Source of the DNA: Hymenobacter cellulosilyticus
Lineage (GTDB): Bacteria; Bacteroidota; Bacteroidia; Cytophagales; Hymenobacteraceae
Reading direction: 5' to 3'
NCBI RefSeq assembly: GCF_022919215.1
Contig: NZ_CP095046.1
Coordinates: forward strand, 5,632,501 to 5,696,500
Length of the DNA stretch: 64,000 bases
A program made the translations under genes and the position numbers. Shown here piece after piece: positions 27,650-36,460 of the stretch; the first letter of the stretch is position 1, and every line of letters starts with the position of its first letter. Under the pieces are notes generated by a model. That model saw only the letters and a list, made by a program, of their open reading frames with translations. It was not told where the DNA came from and made no database searches.

Positions 27650-28080
27650 TGGCTAACTCTGCAATAATTAGGCTCTGTCCGTAAATTAAAATAATATTAA
27701 GAAGCCTTAAACAAGATCAAAATACTTTTAGATGACATGTAGTAATTACTGCTTAAAAACACTGATTAGAAGTCTTTAATTTAAAATTAAAACGTTTTCA
27801 TACAGGAATATAAAAACAAAATATTTCGCCTTTCAAAAAACTACTAAGCCAAGCTCAACATTATAGTTGCCTTACTATCAATATCTTGATTGAACATCAC
27901 TACTCCGATTAAATTATAGTTAAAGTTGTTTTATGCCGTTAATTTCCAATTTCTCAAAACAATTTACTTTCATCAGTTTCTAATAAATTTTTAACCAGAA
28001 TCTAATAAGCTTATAATACTGCTTTAATTCTAGCCCCGTATTAAGACTATACATTTGTAGCGGATATTTCAACCATCTGA
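27650..28080. other. AT-rich intergenic island
   Basis: About 430 bp with roughly twice the AT content of its surroundings, full of A/T runs such as AATTTAAAATTAAAACG. No open frame of useful length, RNA gene or clear repeat was recognised. A promoter-like TACATTTG lies at its right end. It may be a promoter/upstream region or a remnant of transferred DNA. Confidence 0.6.
28050..28057 (+). promoter_or_regulatory. putative -7 promoter element for the SulP-carbonic anhydrase gene
   Basis: TACATTTG fits the Bacteroidota TAnnTTTG consensus exactly. At the expected -33 position (28028-28030) there is TTC rather than TTG. It is the only such match in the AT-rich gap. Confidence 0.45.
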
Positions 28081-28226
28081 GTACGAAGCTCTTTTTGTCG
28101 GCCCACCTGATTAGAAAACCTCTTTAACGCTGCGCCGCCCGCATCCGAGTCCATGTGCCCGGCTCTGTGTCCGACTTCCTGTCCTTCATTTCCACTTCGC
28201 GGCTTCTGGGCCGCGCCGGAATCACC

Positions 28227-30604
28227 ATGCCTTTTCCTTCGCCTATGTCTAGTATATCTGCTGCGCCCAAAACCTGGGATTTTTCATACTTCAAGAATGA
28301 TCTGCAAGGTGGCCTGGTGTCGTTTTTGGTGGCCGTGCCCCTATGCCTGGGTATTGCGCTGGCGTCGGGCGCCCCACTGTTTTCGGGCATTATTGCCGGA
28401 ATCGTCGGGGGCTTGGTAGTAGGCGCTCTGAGCCGCTCGGCGGTCAGTATTTCCGGGCCTGAGGCCGGTCTGATTCTGGTTGTGGTTAGTAGCCTGGAGG
28501 CATTGGGCTCATTTCGGGCCCTACAATTGGCATTGTGCGTGGCTGGTGGCCTACAGATACTGATGGGCGTGCTGCGGGCCGGTATTATCAGCAACTTTTT
28601 TCCGTCCTCGGTTATCAAAGGCATGCTGGCCGCTATTGGCATTATTCTGATTCTGAAGCAGCTGCCCCATATTCTGGGCTACGACGCCGACGCGGTGGAG
28701 TCCTTGGCCCTGTTCTCCTGGAACGGCGGCAACCTGGAAGGCTTGATGGAACACGCCGTGCGCGAGTTCAACCCCACGGCCCTGGTCATTGCCCTGGTAA
28801 GCCTGGCCGTCCTCATTGCCTGGGAACAGCCCTTCTTTAAGAATAACCGAGTGCTGTCGGCGGTACCGGCGGCGCTGATTGTCATCATCATCGGCATTAC
28901 GCTCAACACCGTGGCGGGCCTGCTCAACCCGGCTTATATGCTGGCCGGCACGCACCTGGTGCAGCTGCCCGTGCCCAAAAGTGCCGGGGAGTTTCTCGAC
29001 CTGTTTACCCTGCCCGACTTTTCCCAGCTTACCAACCTGAAAGTATATACCGCGGCCTTTTCCATTGCGTTGGTAGCTAGCCTGGAGGCCCTGCTGGCGG
29101 TAGAAGCTACGGATGAACTGGACCCGCTGAAGCGTAAAACGCCCACCAACCACGAGCTCAAGGCGCAGGGCGTCGGCAATATCGTGAGCGGTTTGCTGGG
29201 CGGCCTGCCCCTCACCTCGGTTATCGTGCGCAGTTCGGTGAGCATCAACGCCGGGGGCGCACCAAGCTGGCGGCCCTGGTCCACGGCAGCCTGCTCGTAA
29301 TAAGCGTGGTGCTGTTTCCGGGCTTGCTCAACCTGATTCCCTGGGCAGCCCTGGCAGCCATCCTGCTCGTGACCGGCTACAAGCTGGGCCGCATCAGCAT
29401 CTTCAAGCAGCATTTCCAGGCCGGCATCACCGAGTTTCTGCCTTTCATCGTGACCATCGTAGCCATTCTGCTGACCGACCTGCTCATTGGTATCGGCATT
29501 GGCGCGGCGGTGGGCTTGTTCTTTGTGCTGCGCGAAACCTACAAGAATGCCCACTTCTTCCAAAGCTACTCGGTGCAGGGCCAGGAGCACTTGCGCATCA
29601 GCCTGGGCGAGCATGTCTCGTTCCTGAACAAGGCCAGCATCATGACCGTGCTCAAGGATATTCCGGTGAACACCACCGTGGAAATTGATGGCACCAACTC
29701 GGCCTACATCGACCGGGACGTGCTCAGCGCCATCGAGAACTTCCGCGAAACGGCCCGGCAGCGCAACATTCAGCTGATTTTCCTGCGCAAAGGCGAAGAT
29801 TACGCCCAGAACCTGGCTGGTCAGCCCCACGTGAGCAGCAAGGAAGCCGACTTTGAAGCCTACTACAAGCTCTTCGACAACAACCGCAACTGGGTGGCCG
29901 AGAAGCTGCGCCGCAACCCCCACTTCTTCGAGGCCGCGGCCCAGCAGACGCCCAAATTCCTGTTTATCGGCTGCTCCGACAACCACGTGTCGGTTAGTGA
30001 GATGACCGGCACGGCGCCTGGCGAGGTATTCGTGCACCGCAACGTGGCCAACCTGGTTGTGAGTACCGACCTGAACCTGGCCTCGGTGCTGCAATACGCC
30101 GTGGAGCAGCTGCACATCCAGCACATTATTGTGTGCGGGCACTACGGCTGCCGGGGCGTAAAAACGGCCATGCAGAACGAAGACGCGGGCGTGGTGCACA
30201 GCTGGCTGAGCACTGTGCGCGAGGTAATGCACAAGCACGACCATGAGCTGGGCGCGCTGGAAACCGAGGAGGAACGCTACCGCCGCCTGGTCGAACTCAA
30301 CGTTATTGAGCAAGTCTACAACCTGCAGCAAAGCTCGACCGTACAGAACGCCACCACGCCGCTGCACCTGCACGGCTGGGTGTACGACATCCACGGCGGC
30401 GTCATCCGCGACCTGGAGGTGGACGTGCGCCGCGACTTTGCCGAGTACGACACGATATTCCGCTACCAGGTGGCGCCCGAAGGCCTGCGCCGCCTGGCTG
30501 GCAGCCTCACCCAGGCTCCTTCCATCTATTCGGTTAGCACCGGCGCGGGTCCTATCATTGCCATTCCGCCCTTCGACGCCGACGCTGCCCTGGGCGTACC
30601 GTAG
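28227..30604 (+). CDS. SulP-family anion/bicarbonate transporter fused to STAS and beta-carbonic anhydrase domains, one frameshift
   Basis: 792 residues after adding one G at 29253-29257, joining SSVSINAGG to RTKLAALVHGSLLVIS. Residues about 20-415 form the SulP membrane domain (GGLVSFLVAVPLCLGIALAS, SAVSISGPEAGLILVVVSSL). Residues about 440-530 form a STAS domain (VSFLNKASIMTVLKDIP, TVEIDGTNSAYIDRDVL). The rest is a beta-carbonic anhydrase with FLFIGCSDNHVSVSEM, GEVFVHRNVANLVVS and HIIVCGHYGCRGVKTAM. The zinc ligands Cys-His-Cys are present, but the usual Asp-x-Arg dyad reads Asp-x-His. SulP-CA fusions are thought to move and interconvert bicarbonate. Start is uncertain: ATG 28227 or 28245. 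Confidence 0.88.
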
Positions 30605-30725
30605 CCCGATTGTTTGCCCCACCCGCTTCCCATCCCACCCTGAGTACCTTTTGTCAACCCGGTCATTGCTTCCGGCAGCCTCCCACCGGCCGCCGGGAGC
30701 CGTGATGACCACTGCTTGTGCGCGG

Positions 30726-31409
30726 ATGAATATTTTGCTGGTAGAAGACGATTTAATGGCCGCCGCGCTGCTGAAGCGCGGCCTGGAACAACATAACCTG
30801 ACCGTAGCCGTGGCCCTGAATGCACCCTCGGCCCAACAGATGCTGGCAACCACCATCTACACCGCGGTGCTGCTCAAGGCCGACCTGCCCGAATCCAGCG
30901 GCTTCGAGCTGTGCCGCTATATCCGGCAGCACCACGACAAGCTCTCGGTGCTGATGTTTACCGACAACCCCACCACCGAGTACAAGCTTCAGGGCTTCGA
31001 AGCCGGCACCGACGACTACCTCGTCACGCCCTTCGAGTTCGGCGAACTGCTGGCCCGGCTGCGGGCCCTGCACCGGCGCTACCCCGCGGCGGCCCCGCCG
31101 GAAAACGTGCTGAAGGTAGCCGACCTGGAGCTTTACGGCCGTAGCCGCATAGTGAAGCGCGGCGACAAGCGCATCGACCTCACGGGCCGGGAGCTGGCCC
31201 TGCTCGAGTATTTTATGCACAACCAGGGCCGGGCCGTTACCCGCCAGGAAATTGTGCAAAAGGTCTGGGACCTGGCTTTCGACACCGGCACCAACGTGGT
31301 GGACGTCTACGTGAATTACCTGCGCAAAAAAGTAGATAAGAATTTCTCGCCCAAGCTGATTCATACGCTCAACGGCATCGGCTACATCCTGGAAGAGCGC
31401 ACCGCCTGA
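30726..31409 (+). CDS. OmpR-family response regulator with degenerate receiver
   Basis: 227 residues from MNILLVEDDLMAAALLKRGL (ATG 30726). The receiver fold is clear: the acidic VEDD, then VLMFTDNPTTE with the switch Thr, and AGTDDYLV. The phosphoacceptor position is Lys51 (AVLLKADLPESSGFE), where Asp is expected. The conserved Lys of the DDYLxKPF motif is Thr101 (DDYLVTPFEF). The C-terminal winged helix is normal: RIDLTGRELALLEYFMHNQG, VVDVYVNYLRKKVDK and LIHTLNGIGYILEE. No kinase gene is adjacent. It follows the SulP-CA gene by 121 bp and may act independently of phosphorylation. Confidence 0.87.
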   Translation: MNILLVEDDLMAAALLKRGLEQHNLTVAVALNAPSAQQMLATTIYTAVLLKADLPESSGFELCRYIRQHHDKLSVLMFTDNPTTEYKLQGFEAGTDDYLVTPFEFGELLARLRALHRRYPAAAPPENVLKVADLELYGRSRIVKRGDKRIDLTGRELALLEYFMHNQGRAVTRQEIVQKVWDLAFDTGTNVVDVYVNYLRKKVDKNFSPKLIHTLNGIGYILEERTA

Positions 31410-31449
31410 TTTTATTCTTATCGCTCGATAGTTAGTGAAAGTGTGGCTC

Positions 31450-31537
31450 GGGGCTTCAGCCCGCCGTTCCGCTCCATTGCCCAGCCTGGGTCTGCAAGCC
31501 CGGCTGCCGCAAGGCGTGAATCAGCGGACTGAAGCCC
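31450..31537. repeat. imperfect inverted repeat, GGGCTTCAGCCCGC type
   Basis: Left arm GGGGCTTCAGCCCGC and right arm GCGGACTGAAGCCC bracket an inner pair around GCCTGGG / CCCGGC. Its sequence differs from the GTCAT family. The 391-bp gap before gltB shows no other definite feature. Confidence 0.6.
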
Positions 31538-31800
31538 TTGTCATTGGCACCCATTTCAACCTCAATAAGAGCCTCTGCCCCAGATGCTACGCATCGGCTA
31601 TTGTAACGTAACGCCGCTATTAAACACGCTTATACACTGATTTACAGTGTATTAACAAAGTAAATCCCGGCCTTTGGGCGCCGTTGGAAATCGTAGGCCA
31701 GAGTAAGTCTGGCGTGCCTGCTTCGTGCAGGGGAATATCTTGCCATTTCGGCCTGCATCCACACTGGCCGACGGACTCCCCACGACACCGATATCCGATG

Positions 31801-34800
31801 ACACCCGATACTAGCGCGCAGGGTCTGTACCGCCCCGAGTTTGAGCACGATGCCTGTGGCACCGGCTTTATTACGTATCTGAACGGGCAGAAGTCGCACC
31901 AGATTATTGCCGATGCGCTGACCATGCTCGAAAACATGGAGCACCGCGGTGCCTGTGGCTGCGACTCCGATTCGGGCGACGGCGCCGGCCTGCTGCTGCA
32001 GCTGCCCCACTGGTTTTTCCTGGAAGAATGCACCGCCCTGAGCATCCGCCTGCCCGAGCCCGGCAGTTACGGCGTGGGCATGGTGTTTCTGCCCAAGAAA
32101 AACTCGACCAAGGATGCCTGCCGCCAGCTGATTCACGACGCGGCGGCAACGCTGGGCATGGCCGTGCTGGGCTTCCGGCCGGTGCCGGTGAACCCCGCCG
32201 GAATCGGTCCTACGGCTCTGGCTGCCGAGCCCGACATGGAGCAGGTTTTCTTTGGCCGCCCGGCCGGGGTTACCAATCCGGAGGATTTTGAGCGCAAGCT
32301 CTACGTACTGCGCCGCTACATCACCAAGCTGGTGCTGGAAGCCAACCTCAAGGCCGGCGGCGACTTTTACTTCGCCTCCCTGTCCTGCAAAACCATTGTT
32401 TACAAGGGCCAGCTCACCACCTACCAAGTGCGCGGCTACTTCCCCGACTTGTCGGATGAGCGGGTTACCTCGGCCTTCGGCATGGTGCATTCGCGCTTTT
32501 CGACCAACACGTTTCCGTCGTGGAAGCTGGCCCAGCCTTTCCGGCTGCTGGCCCATAACGGCGAAATCAATACGCTGCGGGGGAATCTGAACTGGTTTTA
32601 CGCCGGCATGCGCAGCTACGTGTCGCCGTACTTTTCCGCCGAGGAAATGGACATGCTGCTGCCCGTTATCGACGAGGGGCAGTCGGACTCGGCCTGCCTC
32701 GACAACATCGTGGAAATCCTGCTGCACTCGGGCCGCTCCCTGCCGCACGTAATGATGATGCTGGTGCCCGAAGCCTGGGACGGCAACACCCAGATGGACC
32801 CGTGGAAAAAGGCGTTCTACGAGTTTCACGCCACCTTTATGGCTCCCTGGGACGGCCCGGCGGCGCTAATTTTCACTGACGGCCAGAAAATTGGGGCCAT
32901 GCTGGACCGCAACGGCCTGCGGCCCCTGCGCTACGTGGTGACGGACGACGGCCGCGTGATGGTAGCTTCCGAAGCCGGGGTGCTGAGCATTCCGGAGTCG
33001 ACCGTCATCCAGAAAGGCCGTTTGCAGCCGGGTAAGATGCTGCTCATCGACACCGTAGCCGGCCAGATTATTACCGACCAGGGCATCAAGGCCCAGGCCG
33101 CCGCCCAACAGCCTTACGGCGAGTGGCTGAATGACTATCAGATTCGGCTGGAAGAGCTGCCCGAGCCCCGGCAGGTGTTTACCGACCTGGCCGCCGACTC
33201 AGTGTTCAAGTACCACCAGGTATTTGGCTACACCCGCGAGGATATCGACACAATTATCACGCCCATGGCTCTGGAAGGCAAGGAACCCATCGGCTCAATG
33301 GGCGTGGACGTGCCCCTGGCCGTGCTTTCCGACCAGCCCCAGCATTTGAGCAGCTACTTCAAGCAGTTCTTTGCCCAGGTCACCAATCCGCCGATTGACC
33401 CGATTCGGGAGCGGTTGGTGATGAGTCTGGCCACGTTCATCGGCAACAACGGCAACATTCTCGACGAGAACAAGATGCATTGCCACTGCGTGGCGTTGCG
33501 CCAGCCCATTCTGAACAATCTGGAGCTGGAAAAGCTGCGCAGCATCGACACGGGCATGTTCAATGCCAAGACGCTGCTGTCTTACTTTAAGGCCGATGGC
33601 AAGCCCGGCTCGTTGCAGGACGGCCTGGCCCGCCTGTGCCGCTACGCCGAAGACGCGGTGAATGACGGCTTTGAGGTGTTAATTCTCTCCGACCGGGGCC
33701 TGGATTCCAAGCACGCCCCCATCCCGTCGTTACTGGCCGTATCGGCCGTGCACCACCACCTGATTCGCAAGGGGCACCGGGGCTCGGTGGGCCTGGTAGT
33801 CGAAGCCGGCGACATTTGGGAAGTACACCACTTTGCCTGCCTGCTTTCCTTTGGGGCCACGGCCATCAACCCCTACCTGGCCCTGGCCACCATTCAGACC
33901 ATGCACCAGGGCGGCGACTTCAACACCAGTCAGGAGCACCCCCAGCTGGTGAAAAATTACGTGAAGGCCGTGTGCGACGGGCTGCTGAAGATCTTCTCCA
34001 AAATGGGCATCAGCACGCTGCAAAGCTACCACGGGGCCCAGGTGTTCGAAATTCTGGGCCTGAACCAGGAAGTGGTGGACAGCTACTTCACTGGCGCCGT
34101 AACCCGCATCGGCGGCCTGGGCCTCGATGAAATTGCCCGCGAAACCCTCTACAAGCACTTTCAGGGCTTCAAGAGCAGCACGCCCGAGGAGCAGCAATTG
34201 TTGCCCGACGGCGGCGTGTACCAGTGGCGGCGCCGGGGCGAGGCGCACATGTTCAATCCCGAAACCGTGCACCTGCTCCAGTTGGCTACCCGCACCGGCA
34301 ACTACGAAACCTACCGCCGCTACGCCAAGCTGGTGAATGAGCAGCCCGAGCGGATGTTTACCCTGCGCGGCCTGCTCGACTTTGCCCGCCACCGGCCCTC
34401 TATTTCCCTCGACGAAGTAGAGCCGGCCGAAGGCATCATGAAGCGCTTCGCCACGGGTGCTATGTCGTTTGGCTCGATTTCGCACGAGGCCCACAGCACC
34501 CTGGCCATTGCCATGAACCGCATCGGGGGCAAGAGCAACACCGGAGAAGGCGGCGAAGACCCGATGCGCTACGAGCAGTTGCCCAACGGCGACTCCATGC
34601 GCTCGGCCATCAAGCAGATTGCCTCGGCCCGCTTCGGCGTCACGGCCCACTACCTGACCAACGCCGACGAGTTGCAGATCAAGATGGCCCAGGGTGCCAA
34701 GCCCGGGGAAGGCGGGCAGCTACCCGGCCACAAGGTCGACGCCTGGATTGCCAAAACCCGGCACGCCACGCCCGGGGTGGGCCTAATTTCGCCCCCGCCC

Positions 34801-36321
34801 CACCACGACATCTACTCCATCGAAGACCTGGCCCAGCTAATCTTCGACCTGAAAAACGCCAACCGGGCCGCCCGCATCAACGTGAAGCTGGTAAGCAAGG
34901 CGGGCGTAGGCACTATTGCCGCGGGCGTAGCCAAGGCCCACGCCGACGTGATTCTCATTGCCGGCTACGACGGCGGCACCGGGGCTTCGCCCATCAGCTC
35001 CATCAAACACGCCGGTCTGCCCTGGGAGCTAGGCTTGGCCGAAGCCCACCAGACGCTTTTGCGCAACCAGCTCCGCAGCCGGGTGGTGCTACAGGCCGAT
35101 GGGCAGATGAAAACCGGCCGCGACCTGGCCGTAGCCGCTTTGCTGGGCGCCGAGGAATGGGGCGTGGCCACGGCCGCGCTGGTAGCCGGCGGCTGCGTGA
35201 TGATGCGCAAGTGCCACCTCAACACCTGCCCCGTGGGCGTGGCGACGCAAGACCCGGAGCTGCGCAAGCTCTTCAGCGGGCAGCCCGAGCACATCGTAAA
35301 CCTGTTCCGTTTCCTGGCCGAAGAGCTGCGTGAAATCATGGCTGAGCTAGGCTTCCGCACTATCAACGACATGGTGGGCCGCACCCAGTTTCTGAAGGTG
35401 CGCGAGGGAATAACCCACTGGAAAGCCCGCAAGCTGGATTTGTCAGGGGTACTGCAGCCGGCGGCCAACCCCTCCGGCGGCACGCTCTACCACAGCGAAG
35501 CTCAGGACCACGGCCTCGACAATATTCTGGACTGGCAGCTGTTGTACCACGCCCAGGTGGCTCTGGAAGAGCGGATTCCGGTGTTTGCCGAGTTTCCGGT
35601 GCGCAACACCGACCGCACCATCGGCACACTGCTTTCCAACGAAATAGCCAAGCGCTACCATGCCGCCGGCCTGCCCGAGAATACGGTCAATTTCCGCTTC
35701 CATGGCTCAGCGGGGCAAAGCTTCGGGGCGTTCAGCGTGAAAGGCTTGTCGTTTGCCCTGGAAGGTGAGGCCAACGACTACGTAGGCAAGGGCCTTTCCG
35801 GGGCGCAGCTGGCTATTTTCCCGGCCGCCGACGGCAAGTTTGTACCCGAGCACAACATCATCATCGGCAACGTGGCCCTCTACGGCGCCACTTCCGGGGA
35901 GCTGTTTGTGCGCGGGCAGGCCGGGGAGCGGTTTGCCGTGCGCAACTCCGGGGCCACGGCCGTGGTGGAGGGCGTTGGGGACCATGGCTGCGAGTACATG
36001 ACCGGCGGCCGGGCCCTGATTCTGGGCCGCACGGGCCGCAACTTCGCTGCCGGCATGAGCGGGGGTATTGCCTGGGTGTACGACCCCGACGGCACCTTCC
36101 CCGACAACTGCAACACCGAAATGGTGGAGCTCGACCCGCTCGATGCCGACGACGAGGCCCAGATTCAGGCCTTGCTGCGCAAGCACCAGCAGCTCACGGG
36201 CAGCCAGCTGGCGGCCTATCTGCTGGGCAACTGGGGCGAGGAAGCCGGGCGCTTTGTCAAGGTGTTTCCTTCCGAATACAAGAAAGTGCTGCAGCAGGCC
36301 CACTATGCCACGGCCCGATAG
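31801..36321 (+). CDS. gltB: glutamate synthase large subunit
   Basis: Transfers the amide of glutamine to 2-oxoglutarate. The product is 1506 residues from MTPDTSAQGLYRPEFEHDAC (ATG 31801). A short propeptide precedes the presumptive nucleophile Cys in EHDACGTGFITYL of the class II amidotransferase domain. Then come VHSRFSTNTFPSWKLAQPF-type residues (HSRFSTNTFPSW, RLLAHNGEINTLRGN), the central domain, the FMN-binding synthase domain (AMSFGSISHEAHSTLAIAMN, GEGGEDP), the 3Fe-4S site RKCHLNTCPVGVATQDPELR, and a C-terminal beta-helix domain with Gly repeats. It is intact over 4.5 kb, unlike many neighbours. It pairs with gltD 139 bp downstream across an inverted repeat, and can assimilate the ammonia made by the urate/urease genes upstream. 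Confidence 0.97.
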   Translation, partial: TPDTSAQGLYRPEFEHDACGTGFITYLNGQKSHQIIADALTMLENMEHRGACGCDSDSGDGAGLLLQLPHWFFLEECTALSIRLPEPGSYGVGMVFLPKKNSTKDACRQLIHDAAATLGMAVLGFRPVPVNPAGIGPTALAAEPDMEQVFFGRPAGVTNPEDFERKLYVLRRYITKLVLEANLKAGGDFYFASLSCKTIVYKGQLTTYQVRGYFPDLSDERVTSAFGMVHSRFSTNTFPSWKLAQPFRLLAHNGEINTLRGNLNWFYAGMRSYVSPYFSAEEMDMLLPVIDEGQSDSACLDNIVEILLHSGRSLPHVMMMLVPEAWDGNTQMDPWKKAFYEFHATFMAPWDGPAALIFTDGQKIGAMLDRNGLRPLRYVVTDDGRVMVASEAGVLSIPESTVIQKGRLQPGKMLLIDTVAGQIITDQGIKAQAAAQQPYGEWLNDYQIRLEELPEPRQVFTDLAADSVFKYHQVFGYTREDIDTIITPMALEGKEPIGSMGVDVPLAVLSDQPQHLSSYFKQFFAQVTNPPIDPIRERLVMSLATFIGNNGNILDENKMHCHCVALRQPILNNLELEKLRSIDTGMFNAKTLLSYFKADGKPGSLQDGLARLCRYAEDAVNDGFEVLILSDRGLDSKHAPIPSLLAVSAVHHHLIRKGHRGSVGLVVEAGDIWEVHHFACLLSFGATAINPYLALATIQTMHQGGDFNTSQEHPQLVKNYVKAVCDGLLKIFSKMGISTLQSYHGAQVFEILGLNQEVVDSYFTGAVTRIGGLGLDEIARETLYKHFQGFKSSTPEEQQLLPDGGVYQWRRRGEAHMFNPETVHLLQLATRTGNYETYRRYAKLVNEQPERMFTLRGLLDFARHRPSISLDEVEPAEGIMKRFATGAMSFGSISHEAHSTLAIAMNRIGGKSNTGEGGEDPMRYEQLPNGDSMRSAIKQIASARFGVTAHYLTNADELQIKMAQGAKPGEGGQLPGHKVDAWIAKTRHATPGVGLISPPPHHDIYSIEDLAQLIFDLKNANRAARINVKLVSKAGVGTIAAGVAKAHADVILIAGYDGGTGASPISSIKHAGLPWELGLAEAHQTLLRNQLRSRVVLQADGQMKTGRDLAVAALLGAEEWGVATAALVAGGCVMMRKCHLNTCPVGVATQDPELRKLFSGQPEHIVNLFRFLAEELREIMAELGFRTINDMVGRTQFLKVREGITHWKARKLDLSGVLQPAANPSGGTLYHSEAQDHGLDNILDWQLLYHAQVALEERIPVFAEFPVRNTDRTIGTLLSNEIAKRYHAAGLPENTVNFRFHGSAGQSFGAFSVKGLSFALEGEANDYVGKGLSGAQLAIFPAADGKFVPEHNIIIGNVALYGATSGELFVRGQAGERFAVRNSGATAVVEGVGDHGCEYMTGGRALILGRTGRNFAAGMSGGIAWVYDPDGTFPDNCNTEMVELDPLDADDEAQIQALLRKHQQLTGSQLAAYLLGNWGEEAGRFVKVFPSEYKKVLQQAHYATAR

Positions 36322-36346
36322 GCGCTTACTCCTCATTAAAAAGAAC

Positions 36347-36443
36347 GTCATGTGAAGGGCAGCGGCAACCTCTTTCGGGCGAAACTGAAGTTCTGGGCGC
36401 TGCAACGGCCAGAAAAGGAAAGGTTTCGCTGCCCTCACATGAC
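36347..36443. repeat. GTCATGTGA...CACATGAC inverted repeat
   Basis: 97-bp element filling the gltB-gltD gap. Ends GTCATGTGAAGGGCAGCGGC and GCTGCCCTCACATGAC pair imperfectly, with AACCTCTTTC / GGAAAGGTTT continuing the stem. Confidence 0.75.
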
Positions 36444-36460
36444 TACCACAGAATAGCAAC

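Noticed and set aside
28934..30856. 640-residue open frame on the minus strand
   Set aside because: Antisense to the SulP-CA and regulator genes; no recognisable motif and typical shadow composition.
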